From positions 1,616,570-1,680,569 of the forward strand of contig MU130378.1 of assembly GCA_015039465.1 (NCBI GenBank): DNA of 64,000 nt. The letters are read 5' to 3'. The notes under the pieces were generated by a model. The model had not been told where the DNA came from and did not search any database. It saw only the letters and a program-made list of their open reading frames with translations. Below, in pieces: positions 1 to 10,484 of this stretch. Source of the DNA: Phlegmacium glaucopus. Its lineage: Eukaryota > Basidiomycota > Agaricomycetes > Agaricales > Cortinariaceae. Positions within the stretch are counted from its first letter, which is position 1. Every line of letters begins with the position of its first letter. Made by a program: the position numbers and the translations under genes.

Positions 1-72
1 TCCAAACATAAGGTACATTCAAGCATCAAGTTGCCGCATTTGAGCTCCACATTTCGCTAAAAAAACTTCAGC

Positions 73-89
73 GAAATGCGACGCATTTC
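73..89. repeat. 17-bp palindrome
   Basis: Eight bases (GAAATGCG) are followed by one spacer base and their exact reverse complement (CGCATTTC). It lies in gene-free sequence. It could be a dimeric protein-binding site or chance; nothing else ties it to a gene. Confidence 0.4.
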
Positions 90-163
90 ACGCATTGCTA
101 AAACAAATCCGTTTCGTCACTCCACATGTCAGGAATGCGAAATGAAATGTGCTCTTGCGCCGC

Positions 164-213
164 AGCATCAAACGCGGAGCAATTTTTTGTGCAAACCATA
201 TTCAAGACCTATA
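164..213 (+). repeat. Direct repeat, copy A
   Basis: The core GCAATTTTTTGTGCAAACCA followed by a TATTCAAGACC-type tail recurs in the same orientation at 1222-1278 with a few single-base insertions. The similarity extends upstream into a CATCA..ACGC element. Nothing between the copies looks like a transposase or other gene. It may be the remains of a small mobile element or a duplicated regulatory segment. Confidence 0.6.
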
Positions 214-341
214 AGTTATGTACCTGGAAGTGTCGAGACTTAATACTTCATGAACATTCAAGTCCAAAAAATGTGATGTACAATTATCACGCGACTAGGA
301 TGGCGAAGCGAGCCTTGCCCCCACAGAGTGCGGATACATAA

Positions 342-349
342 TATAAATA
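342..349 (+). promoter_or_regulatory. TATA-box-like element
   Basis: The sequence TATAAATA sits in a short AT-rich island followed by a GC-rich stretch, as in strong fungal promoters. The first ATG downstream (383) opens only a reading frame of about 25 codons, so no coding gene can be assigned. It could be a relic promoter or chance. Confidence 0.25.
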
Positions 350-1221
350 CCCGCGCTGGGGGAATTACTATCAACATATTGAATGACAATTGAGCACAAG
401 TTGCAAAGTGTCCTACGTCTCCCAGAGCGTGAACGTTGGAGTGAATCCTGCGCCGAATTGTGACTGGTTTGAGTGGGCCATTGCCTTCAGCATGGCAGAT
501 CCGAGTTCGGTGAGATCAAGCGTCGAACAGACTATAATTAGGGGAGCTCACTTATCCGCATATGCCATGACTTTTCTTTTAAAGCTGATCCAGGGACACG
601 CAGTCGTGGGCGGATGGGGTCGTTGGTGCTCCCCCAATCGACTGGAAGCTTTCTAACTGCGCTCTGTAGACGCCTGTGAGACTTGGTGGCGGACAGACCC
701 TTGTCGGCAGCTTAGCTGAGTTTGAAATAAATTGCCGCCGCAGTGCAAAGTCTGAGATCCGCCAAAAGCCGACCGGCTAAACCCGCATTGATCAACAATC
801 GTCCTAACTTCTCGTCCGAGTCCACTCGTTTTGTCCATTTCCGTGCCAGCTGCAACCGAATTCTACCCCGCGTCTCTTTCTGTGGGAATCGGCATGAGTA
901 ATTTTAAAGGTTTACAGCTTGCACGAGAAGGCTTGAGGAGTGGAGCGAAAATATGGAATGCAATGGCCAGGAGCAGGAATCCTATCTCTCTTTTTTTGTG
1001 CTCATAATCAAATATACTATAGTTTGTAACCTGTCTATAAACTTTGGGCACAATACACCCATGTGTTGTGAAGAAATGCTCCCAAAGTTCAGTGATCCAG
1101 CTGCATTTGAGAATTCGCAGCAATGATCCTAATCAGAAACCCCCTTTCCCATGTCGGAGATGAATCCAGGGTGGCCTGTGCCGTGTGATCGCTACTATTC
1201 GGCTACATTTGCTTGACGGGC

Positions 1222-1278
1222 ACATCATAACGCTGCATTGCAATTTTTTTGTGCAAACCATATTGCAAGACCCTGTAA
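1222..1278 (+). repeat. Direct repeat, copy B
   Basis: Partner of the repeat at 164-213, in the same orientation, with the shared core CAATTTTTTTGTGCAAACCA and a matching AAGACCCTGTAA-type tail. The differences from copy A are mostly single-base indels, which suggests an old duplication. It ends about 125 bp beyond the 3' end of the glycerol-3-phosphate dehydrogenase gene. Confidence 0.6.
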
Positions 1279-1403
1279 ATCGTGAACAATTTGTTGAAAT
1301 GGAAATGGGCCGAAAATGGGCCGGAATGGTATAGTACCGTCAAACGTTATTACTCGGAGTAAGGACTACCCAATATTCATAGAGACTTAAAGGATATTGT
1401 CAA

Positions 1404-2921
1404 TTAATCGCTGTCCAGGCCTAGTTTTTCCAGCAGTCGTCGGGAAGGGCCTCCAGCAGTTGGCGGCAGCTCGAGCTCTCTTGATGGAGGCAGCTCCATT
1501 AATTCCCGGACAGCAGTGCGTGTGTCTTTACCTAAAGGAGGGTAAGCCAGTGTAAACGGCGTGTGTTACGGTGCTCACCATTGAATAAAACATCATATAC
1601 CTAGAATTCTTTAGTGAATCGCATTTTTCAAGGCACCAGAGCACTCACAGAACTCGCAATGGGTGCCCGGACTCCCAGCTCTTCGATGATCTTCTTGACA
1701 CCCTTTGTGGTAAGGACACCTTCTGCGACGCTACCTAACGTCTTAATGATCACATCAAGTTCCTCCCCTTGTCCAAGCCGGTACCCGACTGTGTAATTTC
1801 TACTATCCGAAGAACTGCAAGTCAGGAAAAGGTCGCCAACACCAGAAAGCCCAAGGAATGTCAGTGGTGAAGCACCATAAGCAGTGCCAATACAAGTCAT
1901 CTCCGAAAGTCCCCGGGTGATAATCACTATAGCCTCCATCAGGAACAGAAAGCGACAGAAAAGACTAAACTAACTGGCTCGTGTGTTATTTTTGAACCCT
2001 AGACCATCTGACATCCCTGACGCAATTGCGTACACGTTCTTCAGGGCACCTGAAAGTTCAATGCCGATTGGATCCACCCCGGTGTAGCTACGATATGGGG
2101 TCAGAATTATTCATGAGATAATTATGGCTGAGATATACCATCGGAAGTGCGGTTGGTGAAATAAGGCAGATGCCTTGATTGCCTCAAGCTCGGTGAATGA
2201 GGCCACAGATACCGAAGTCGGCTGCCGTTGAACAACTGCATTCAGATCAGACGGGGACATCGGTATAATTTAGGGTGCGACCTCACTTTCTTTCGCGAAG
2301 GAAGGACCTGACTATAGACGAGCAGTTAGGCAACTAAAACAACGAAAGTAATCGTAGTTCACGATAAATGTTGCGGCTTTTGCAATGTCCGCACCGCATG
2401 TGTCTGCGATTATTTCTAACGTCAAAGCATTTGTGCCGACCTCGATACCCTTATTGACAAAAATCAGGAGGGGTAGGTTATTGGTGTCAAGCGAGGCACG
2501 CAGAACTCGTAGTGTTTCTCTGAAAATCTATTAGAATCAAGGTCATTTCTAATGCACACACAACTGACCTAAGAAACTGTGTAGGAATTGCAAAGAGGAG
2601 GACATCAACGTTGTTAATAAATTCACTGCTTGGTAATTCTGGACCAATAGCAGTGATGCTTGGGGGGAAGAGATGATCTTTGAGGTATACGAGGTTTCGC
2701 TTGTGCAGGTTGAAATATTTTACGATTCGCTCCTCACGAGCCCACATGTAAACATCGTGTTGAGAATCTCCAAGATGCGATGCCAGACAAGATCCAAAGT
2801 TACCTGCACCGAAGACGATAACTTTTGAGTTTTGAGCTGGTTGTGTTTTAGAGTAGACCATGGATGAGCGAGAAGAAAAAAAACAAACTCGGGATAAAGA
2901 TGATGAACAGAGAAACTTCAT
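1404..2921 (-). CDS. NAD(P)-dependent glycerol-3-phosphate dehydrogenase, GpsA type
   Basis: Predicted to interconvert dihydroxyacetone phosphate and sn-glycerol-3-phosphate. The first exon carries the Rossmann motif [10 protein letters not shown] near residue 38. Later exons give SGPSFAKE, the catalytic-lysine region [25 protein letters not shown] and [11 protein letters not shown], the standard order in the family. It has at least six short introns; one near 1930-1977 splices in frame only with the acceptor after GGCTATAG. The C-terminus runs [19 protein letters not shown] and ends LGLDSD. The chosen ATG gives a Ser/Arg-rich leader of about 20 residues before MVYSK, which could be an organelle targeting sequence; MVYSK is an alternative start. 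The motifs resemble bacterial GpsA and its eukaryotic relatives more than yeast Gpd1. Divergent from SED5. Confidence 0.9.
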
Positions 2922-2985
2922 TTTGTGCTTATTTTATCCCTTCCCCACACAAAATTTATTATTTATTTAAAGACGCGCGATCAAT

Positions 2986-2991
2986 CACGTG
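2986..2991. promoter_or_regulatory. CACGTG E-box in the GPDH/SED5 divergent promoter
   Basis: The palindrome lies in the 137-bp gap between two divergent start codons, in the context ATCACGTG, which fits the RTCACRTG consensus bound by Cbf1-type bHLH proteins in yeasts. A GACGCGCGA stretch is just beside it. The same context recurs in other divergent promoters of this window. Confidence 0.45.
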
Positions 2992-3058
2992 CGCCACGTT
3001 AACAACAACTTGGACTCTTACATTGTCCCTGCACCTCTAAATTCATTTCCTTCGCCCA

Positions 3059-4382
3059 ATGACATCTACACAAGATCGCACAAATGAATTTAAAGCATGT
3101 GTAGACTCAATTCGCAACAGGAGTGCTTTGGGCAGCCGTAGTTCGGAAGCAAAACAACGACTTCTACAAAGTAATACAAAACCTCACGGGAAGGGCGAGT
3201 TTTCGCTCATGGCATCGTCCATTGGCAAGGACATTAGTAGTACAACCGTGAAACTGAACAAGCTTGCTCAGTGTGCGTCATTTTTGTCTTGTTGCCTATG
3301 ATCATAACTTCTGATACGTTGAACAGTGGCAAAACGAAAGACGCTCTTTGACGACCGTCCTGTAGAGATCAGCGTACGCCATTCACCAGCATTAAATCTT
3401 CTATCTCTTTCATGCTTCTTTTCTTACAGGAATTGACTTTTATCATCAAACAAGACATTGCGAGTATAAATAAACAGATAGCAGCACTTCAATCCTATGT
3501 CAAACAACGCCAGGGATCTTCGAGTTCGTCGGAGGGGAAAATGATCGATGAACATAATAACAATGTCGTGATGATGCTTCAAAGCAAGCTGGCGACGACC
3601 AGCATGACTTTTAAAGACGTTTTGGAACTACGTACACAGGTATTTATTATATTTTCTGATGTCATTGTGCAGGCTAATGACCTCACAAAAGAATATGAAG
3701 GAATCTAAAAGCCGGACTGAGCAGTTTATGTATACGACCCAGGTTTCTGCGAATCAAACCCCCTCACGTATGTGTATTTGATCCAAATCTGAAAGTGATG
3801 TTGAAGACCACCAATAGTGCTGTATAGTTCTCAACGGTCTGACCCAATGGGTGACGGGAGCTCAAACTCATATGATTCGAAAGGCAAGGGTCGTGCACCA
3901 CAGAATGGGGATGTTTTAGCTCTTGATCTCGACTCTGCCGAGGAGGGCGGAAGAAGCCAGAATGGCGGTTTCATGCAAATGCAACTGATTGAGCAGCAAG
4001 TATGCAAAACGCTCAATGGCATGTTAAAAGGCTGAATGGTTCTTTCAGGATTCCTACATCCAACAACGGTCAACGGCAATCGAGTCTATCGAAACAACAA
4101 TCGCTGAATTGGGGCAGATCTTCTCGCAGTTGGCCAATATGGTGGCGGAACAACGGGATACCGTTCAGCGTATCGATGCTGACACCCATGATATAGTTTC
4201 AAACGTTGAAGGAGGACAACGAGAGCTTTTGAAAGTTCTCGCTCGTGTTTCAAATAGTCGCTGGCTAATGCTGAAGATATTTGGAATCCTGATTGTCTTC
4301 GTAAGTCTCGTTCTTATAAGCTCTACTTATCGATTCTTACGGTATCTGCTTTAAGTTCTTGGTTTTTATTCTCGTTTCGTGA
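3059..4382 (+). CDS. SED5: Sed5/syntaxin-5-like t-SNARE
   Basis: A Qa-SNARE that would act at the Golgi in ER-Golgi and intra-Golgi vesicle fusion. The N-terminus MTSTQDRTNEF matches the syntaxin-5 start motif (D-R-T-x-E-F). An Habc-like helical region follows, with KLAQLAKRKTLFDDRPVEIS across the first intron, then IKQDIASINKQIAALQ. A Ser/Asp-rich linker leads to the SNARE helix (QQRSTAIESIETTIAELGQIFSQLANMV..., zero-layer glutamine in the IFSQLANMV stretch), and a C-terminal hydrophobic anchor (WLMLKIFGILIVF) is completed by a short last exon FLVFILVS. At least five introns are needed. The start is the first ATG in a good context, 137 bp from the GPDH start. Family length and topology are as expected. 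Confidence 0.93.
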
Positions 4383-4480
4383 TGAACCCTAGACGGGACA
4401 AGATATTTATTGGAATAATACATATCATTTGAATAATTCAACATCTTCGTGCACTGAGCAAACATCACAGAATCTACTAG

Positions 4481-5653
4481 TTAACCGACAGGGATTGCAT
4501 TCACTCCGGTTCCCCAGGCCTTTCCTTTTGGTTTCTTCTTGTGTTTTAGTCCTCCTCTATGAGTCGCGCCATCATCGCCATCACCAACCGTCCAAGTTCG
4601 ATTTGCAACTGGTACCTGCTCCATTCCAGATGTCGCCGAAAAGCGTTGGGGTCTTTGGGATATCCGATCGCCATTTGGGTCCTCCATTTCTATGCGCTCA
4701 GCCTCGAAATGTCTATTAAGCCAGGAAGAACAGCAGGGATGGGACCGAAACTCACCCTCTGCACCAGTAAAGCTTTGTTTCGTTCCCTGACTTTAGCTAG
4801 TCGAGTTTCGCTCTTGCCTCCGCCACCAGCAGTCAGCTCTACATTGATCATTCGTCCCTCCAGCGTTGACTGGTGAAGTTTGAGAGCTTGTTGAAGTGCA
4901 TTGCGATGAGTAAATTCTAAGAATGCACATCCTTTGGACTTGACTCGTTGAGACCCAGAAGTAGAAGTAGGTGTGAGCAGGCGGATTGTAGGCGGAGGAT
5001 CTACAAAACAAATAGATCGACAATGTCGCAGTCGATCAGGTTGCAATAATGAAGAAGGAACACAAACCGCAGACAGCAAAGTGGGCCTGAATTGCTTCTC
5101 GAGTTGTCGTATACTTGAGGTTGCCTGGAAAATTTAATCGAATCCTAATTCATTGAAAGGAGCATGCAAAATGCGAACCAACGAAGAGGATAAAACGCTG
5201 TTTTACTGCTGACTTCTCTTTCGTTTCACTGGACTGAGTAACGTCGTTGCCTTTCTTCCGCTTCAATACCTTTCCTAACTGAGATTCGGATGTCTGGTCT
5301 TCCTGCGCATCGTCCTCGCGTATCCGCTTTCGCTTTGTCGTCTTTACCACTTCCACAGAGACTGGAACATCCTCTTCCTGTGCTCTCCCTTTGCCTTTGC
5401 TTGCTTCCTTCCCCTGCTTGCCCTGATCCGAAACCCGGACGGTTTCGTCATTTTCCTTGCGTTTCTTCTCGTCCTGTTTGCCCGTATCTTCAATCGCATC
5501 GCTGTGCACACCAGCGATATCTTGGTCTTCCATGACAGGGAGCGCAGTAGTCTCCATTTCCATGAGTCCATTCCTTGAGTGTCGTTTCCCTGTACGTTCG
5601 CGAAAAGCAAGGCCTTTTTTTTGCTTCTTTGTGAGTTTGAGTGGTGTGTACAT
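4481..5653 (-). CDS. NOP6: Nop6-like nucleolar RRM protein
   Basis: Predicted ribosome-biogenesis factor that binds pre-rRNA in the nucleolus (small-subunit pathway, by homology to yeast Nop6). The N-terminal exon begins MYTPLKLTKKQKKGLAFRER and is Lys/Glu rich, which suits nucleolar targeting. One RRM spans the next exons: RNP2-like RFILFVGNLKYTTTREAI, then DPPPTIRLLTP, then RNP1-like SKGCAFLEF and LEGRMINVELTAGGGGK. The C-terminus is KPKGKAWGTGVNAIPVG, a hallmark ending of fungal Nop6 proteins. Three introns or so. Convergent with SED5, about 100 bp apart. Confidence 0.88.
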
Positions 5654-5921
5654 CGTGGAGGCAGCAATACCGTCGCATGTACATATAAATGTTGCAGAAT
5701 CCTTCTGTCACGCGTCACGGCCAAAAGAATATGTCTCGAGAGAAAGGCATTTATTATTTAACTCTCAACAGCACTATTATCAAGCCGATTGAATCACCAG
5801 TAATAAATTGAAGCTTCCTACGTTGATTCCAGTCCTGGGGCTTCGGACTCATTTGAAACAGGGTACGCCTCCAATCTGGAGCTCGGTGAAAGATGCATTA
5901 ATGCCGACTCATTTTGACTCC

Positions 5922-7435
5922 TTACCCAAGTGTTAGCCCATTTACAGCCTCACCGGCTCCCTCAATCTCTCTCTCTTCCTCCTCCTCCTCCCGACGACGT
6001 GCCAAAGGACGTAGAATCGGACTTGCTGCCATTCCGAGTGTGGCTCTAAGGGTAGGACTTGCAGTGAGAGCTATCCCACGGGCATAAGAAGGAAAGGCGC
6101 CTGAGAATGTTGGAGAAGATGTTGCTGAGCTGACCGCGGATGTTGGTATCGTAATTGGTATAGCAATGGGGAGTCTTGAGACATTTCCCCTGCTAATGGG
6201 CGAATTCATAGATTGGTGGGATTCTCGCAGATACTGCAAAGATGGAGAGACTGCACGACGTTTTGCACTTGGAGGATAAGGGTCGAAGCGGTCATCCACT
6301 ATAATTTTTATGATTAGAGCCTTTTGAGTTATCAGATGGAGGATATGAATATACATTTGCGCTTGTTTGAGCGTACGGCGCTCGTAGTTGGAGGTGGTGT
6401 ATATCGCCATTGACTGATACTTGATCCCATTGAAGGCAGTAGAGGCGAACCCGGCTTTTCAGTCCATGAATAAATATTGCCAATAGAAGGGCAGATTTCA
6501 AACCTACCAAGTCAATGTCCATGGCTGCTGCGCCAAAGCTAGAAGATATTTCAGATATGCTCATATTCAGATCTTCCCCATTGAAACTTCCAGAAATACT
6601 GCCCGCAGGAGTATGAGTTTTTTGTATATTAATGGGTTGAGTACCAGAGAGTGCAGAGAAGGCGAATGGGCCATCTTCAGTGTCTGACTCGTCGTCACTC
6701 GGGGGCTCTTCTTGAGTATTTTCTTCGCGTACTGCTTCTTCCGGATAACGTCCGCGATCTGTAAATGTTCGTGGCGTGCGAGGCTGCGCGGGCAATTCAG
6801 AACAAGATGCCACAAGTCGCTGAAAAGCCGCCTCGGACTTGACTTCAGCATCTTCTGGACGAGCCTCAGCTAATAAATTGAGTATACGAGGCTGTTTGAG
6901 CTATTGGAAAGTCAATGAACAGGGGATAAAGAGATCGTAGTCAATTGGGACTTACAGGAAATGAGAGACGGCGGTTAAAGATAGTGGGCATATCCGATGA
7001 ATCCATGCTGGCAGACGACCTCCTTCGAGGAGGTGTTAATGGCACCTTTGACCCACCTATCTTTACAGTGAGGTCTTCCTCGCTGTTTCCGGGTACTCTC
7101 AAAGGAGGTGTTTGAGTTTCAGAGCTACTAGATGAATCCGTCACCATTCTGTCCTTGTCACTCTCTGATTCCTCAAGGATGTAGGCATTTTGACTTCTCC
7201 TCCTGGCATGCAGCGTAAACGATGAGGCCAGGGGACTGTGAAGTCTTGATTCCGAAAGGTAACCAGCTTTCTGGAGGAGGCTAGGACGACGAAATCTCTG
7301 GAGCAAGAAGGTGGGATCGTCAAGAGTGAGGGAAGAGGTTGATGCGCCAGGGCTGGAGGACGACGACGATGATGGAGGCAAGGCGAAATCCGAAGACGAG
7401 GTAGGTAGATATGGGCGAGAAGAGGCTTTCGGCAT
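5922..7435 (-). CDS. Ser/Pro-rich disordered protein, function unknown
   Basis: Four or so exons give a protein of roughly 400 residues with no recognised fold. In order it shows a poly-Ser N-terminus; short conserved-looking blocks (FRRPSLLQKAGYLSESRLHS, then MPTIFNRRLSFP joined by an intron to LKQPRILNLLAEARPEDAEV, then AFQRLVASCSELPAQPRTPR); an acidic segment PPSDDESDTEDGPFAF; MDID; PGSPLLPS; and NKRKLDDRFDPYPPSAKRR, which looks like a bipartite nuclear signal followed by SP phosphosites. The tail has a Glu run and ends EAVNGLTLG. Many SP/TP sites suggest kinase regulation. Coding status is secure because the blocks join in frame across introns. I believe similar proteins occur in other mushrooms, but I know no function. 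Confidence 0.75.
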
Positions 7436-7524
7436 GAGTATTACATGTACAGAGTTGACAGTTTGATTTAAATAAATAAATTAATCATGGCTCATTTCCA
7501 TATCTGGTAACATCTCTACATAAC

Positions 7525-8313
7525 TTATGCTAGATGCTTACTAAATCCTGCATACAACCAACCTCCTACTGTGTACGCCGAAAAGAGGAATTGAGCTGTT
7601 AAATAGTAAATCAGTTCATCAGGTCCCATATCAAGGATAACTCATATCACGTACTCAGCATTGATATACTGCCTACAAGGTACATCACGGTCCCTCGCTG
7701 CGAACAAATTAGAATCAAAACATGTTGTAAACTGCCGGGTACCCACCTTGTTGGGATCTCCTGTAACATACCCACGGGTATAAGAGATTCGAGAGAGAGT
7801 CCACAAGGCACAAGCGGATGCAGCGTAGACGGGGAACTGGAGTCCAGTAATAGTTGTGCTACAAGATTCATGGTGTTATAGGTACTTCTCGAAAGAATAA
7901 AAATAAAGACTTACACGACAAACACCAGCGGTATGTTTTCGAGGGTGTTTTGATGGGCGCCTTCAATTACGCAAGTTATATATAACTGTAGACAACATAG
8001 AAGGGTGATTGACTAACGCTGGGCGCAATTGAATAGTAGTGCATCCTTGGATGCTTCCGCCTCAGCCTTTTCAGCATACACTGTAAGTTGGTCAGTGCTG
8101 TCGCAACAACGAAATTATGGAGCGTACTCTGCGGATATTTGATACCAGCACGTTTGCGATATCTACCGACCACCATTCCCTGACCGAACAATAGAGCCAC
8201 AGTCGAGAAAAGAGCAGCTCCAACGTATTGATAGCTATGATAAGTTGAATAAAGACCAGAACTCGTGAGAGAGACTTTACGCACTTATTGGGAAGAGTAA
8301 GGGTAACCGACAT
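7525..8313 (-). CDS. MAPEG membrane protein, microsomal glutathione S-transferase 3-like
   Basis: A small four-helix membrane protein of the MAPEG family, predicted to act at the ER in glutathione conjugation or peroxide reduction. The exon series gives MSVTLTLPN, then SYQYVGAALFSTVALLF, RKRAGIKYPQ-LYAEK, FNCAQRAHQNTLENIPLVFV (with the family's FNC.QRAHQN signature), TGLQFPVYAASACALWTLSRISYTRGYVTGDPNK, and finally AQFLFSAYTVGGWLYAGFSKHLA. The QRAHQNT and GYxTGDPxK motifs point to MGST3. About six introns, the longest roughly 80 nt. The start ATG is at 8313, in tandem with the next gene downstream on the - strand. Confidence 0.9.
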
Positions 8314-8712
8314 TTTGAATAAGGTACCAGTGAAGAAAAGGAGGGAAGTCTTTTTGATGTGACTGGAGGAGATATACGAAGTATTTATAGGGAAAGATTG
8401 TAACTCAGCGTATTCTCAGCGTCTCCATACATACATATGTCAGCGAAGCGGCCGGCATTCATTACGCGTTCGTCTACGTACTTAGTTGTCATCCGGAGCA
8501 GATTATTCAGACCACGACACCTCAGCAAAAGGGAATTGACATCCGTCTACGTCTACTTAGACGACGACTATGAAATCATGAGTCTGTCAAGACAGGATGG
8601 TCCTTCAAGTTATCAGCTTTGCCTTTGCGATCAATGTTCCTCGATCACGTGGTAAAATCAATCACGGCAGGTCACAGTCGGTATTACTCTGAAATTTTCA
8701 GTTACCTCCAAG
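8314..8712. promoter_or_regulatory. Divergent promoter, MGST3-like gene / RRB1
   Basis: This 399-bp gap separates two divergent genes and holds no credible gene. It contains ATCACGTG (CACGTG at 8646-8651), about 65 bp upstream of the RRB1 ATG, and TGAAATTTTCA at 8690-8700, which resembles the rRNA-processing element (TGAAAATTTT) found upstream of yeast ribosome-biogenesis genes. The second match is imperfect and lies very close to the start codon, so it is only suggestive. Confidence 0.35.
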
Positions 8713-10413
8713 ATGTCAAAACGTACAGCAAGCGATGCTTTACCCAACGGACAGGCTGATCAACCATTTAAAAAAATTCCAGCTACTGGAATCAAGCGCG
8801 AAACCCATTCCATTGATGAAATGGGTGAATTTGAAGATGCTTGGGAAGATGAAATAGAAAGCGATCAAGAGGTTGTAGATGCTGACGAAGAGAGAGATGA
8901 CGGTGGGTGTGCGTCTTTTACCTGTAAGTATAATATGCATGCGATTATCGCTTTTAGGAATGGATATTGATGAGGTCTTGCCGGCGATTGAGGAGTCCGA
9001 TGAACCTGCCCAAGTCCCTCAAGTTTTCATTCCTGGCAACCATGTACTGGGTAAAGATGAAATTCTTGAGCCTGATGATTCCGTATACATCATGCGTCAC
9101 TCGATGAATGTTAACTGGCCTTGCCTGTCGTTCGATATATTGCGAGATAATCTTGGAGATGAACGACAACGATTTCCAGCTACTGCTTATATCGTAGCTG
9201 GTACCCAAGCCGATACCATGAAAAACAATGAAGTAGTTGTTTACAAGCTGAGCTCTCTATATCGTACACAAAAGGATCCCGGTACGCAACTTTTCAATTT
9301 GGGCATGTGTGTTATTATTGATATCTTCATCAGACGATTCTGATTCTGAAAACGACGATGACGACGACGATTTGGATGAAGATCCTATCATTGAGCATCG
9401 ATCTATACCGCATATAGGTGGCGTTAATCGAATACGTGCCCAACCACTGCACTCTACTTTGCTTCCACTCGTTTCCCAACCATACCACGTTGCGACATGG
9501 GCCGAAACAGGCAAAGTGCACATCTGGGACGTTCGCCCACTAATAGAATCACTGGATGTTCCTGGATTTACTTTGGATAAAACTCACACACACGCACCCA
9601 CATTTACTATCAACTCGCATGGGCGAGCGGAGGGCTTTGCAATGGACTGGGCCTGCTCTGGACCATCATCTTTGCGATTATTGACAGGCGATATACATTC
9701 CAAGATTTATTTAACAACTTCCACTCCATCAGGATTTAATGCCCTATCACAACCATTCACCTCACATACATCCAGCGTTGAGGATTTACAGTGGAGTCCA
9801 TCAGAACCTACGGTTTTTGCATCTTGTTCTGCTGATCACAGCATCCAAATCTGGGACGTGCGGGCGAAAGGGCGCAAAAGTGTTGTTGGGATAATATCAG
9901 CGCATGATAGCGATGTAAATGTCATCAGCTGGAATAAGTTAACTTCGTATCTACTCATTAGCGGTGGAGATGAAGGCGCAATCAAAGCTTGGGACCTGCG
10001 AAACGTCAAAAAAACTGGGTATATCACTTTTCTTATTGATTTACGATGTTGAATCTAAGGAATTTTCATTGTTGTTTAGGCCCGAGAGTATGGACCCAGC
10101 TCCGGTTGCTTCATTTACATGGCACAAAGCACCGATTACATCGATTGAGTGGCACCCAAGAGAAGACTCCATATTTGCGGCAGGGGCTGCAGACGATCAG
10201 GTCACTTTGTGGGATCTTGCAGTTGAACAAGATGACGACGAAGCGGGTATGCATGATACACCGACTGAGCAAAGGGAGGTTCCCCATCAACTATTATTTG
10301 TGCATCAAGGACAGAAGGATGTCAAGGAGGTACATTGGCACCCTCAGATCCCAGGGTCAATTATTAGTACTGCTCTTGATGGATTCAATATCTTTAAAAC
10401 TATCTCGGTATAG
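8713..10413 (+). CDS. RRB1: Rrb1/GRWD1-like WD40 ribosome-assembly protein
   Basis: Predicted dedicated chaperone for ribosomal protein L3 in early 60S assembly, nuclear or nucleolar. Exon 1 encodes an acidic N-terminus ([27 protein letters not shown]). The next gives [53 protein letters not shown], the CAF1C-type N-terminal signature of this WD40 subfamily. A strongly acidic run follows ([17 protein letters not shown]). WD repeats then show [66 protein letters not shown] and a C-terminal [30 protein letters not shown]. Three short introns. Ends 71 bp from the convergent PA28-like gene. Confidence 0.93.
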
Positions 10414-10484
10414 AGCTCATATTCGCTGCCTGGTTTCGAGGCCTACGACAGATTGGCAGTAAATGACTGAACAGCGTCAACATA

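Larger units (their letters stand above)
1..1403. other. Gene-free left flank
   Basis: No open reading frame here shows recognisable domains, splice structure or codon pattern. The longest stop-free stretches (for example 390-656 on + and 863-1123 on -) are under 90 codons and look random. The region carries a short perfect palindrome, a TATA-like box and a pair of imperfect direct repeats about 1.06 kb apart, listed separately. It could be an intergenic region with decayed repeat material or the edge of a gene outside the window. Confidence 0.6.

Noticed and set aside
390..656. 88-codon open frame downstream of the TATA-like box
   Set aside because: It needs a non-ATG start and shows no signal peptide, CaaX end or known domain; the first ATG after the box opens a different short frame.
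863..1123. 86-codon open frame on the - strand
   Set aside because: No recognisable domain or plausible splice partners; length is within chance.
1921..1990. Apparent frameshift in the GPDH gene
   Set aside because: The first acceptor tried left the frame off by one, but the acceptor after GGCTATAG restores [15 protein letters not shown] exactly, so the gene is intact.
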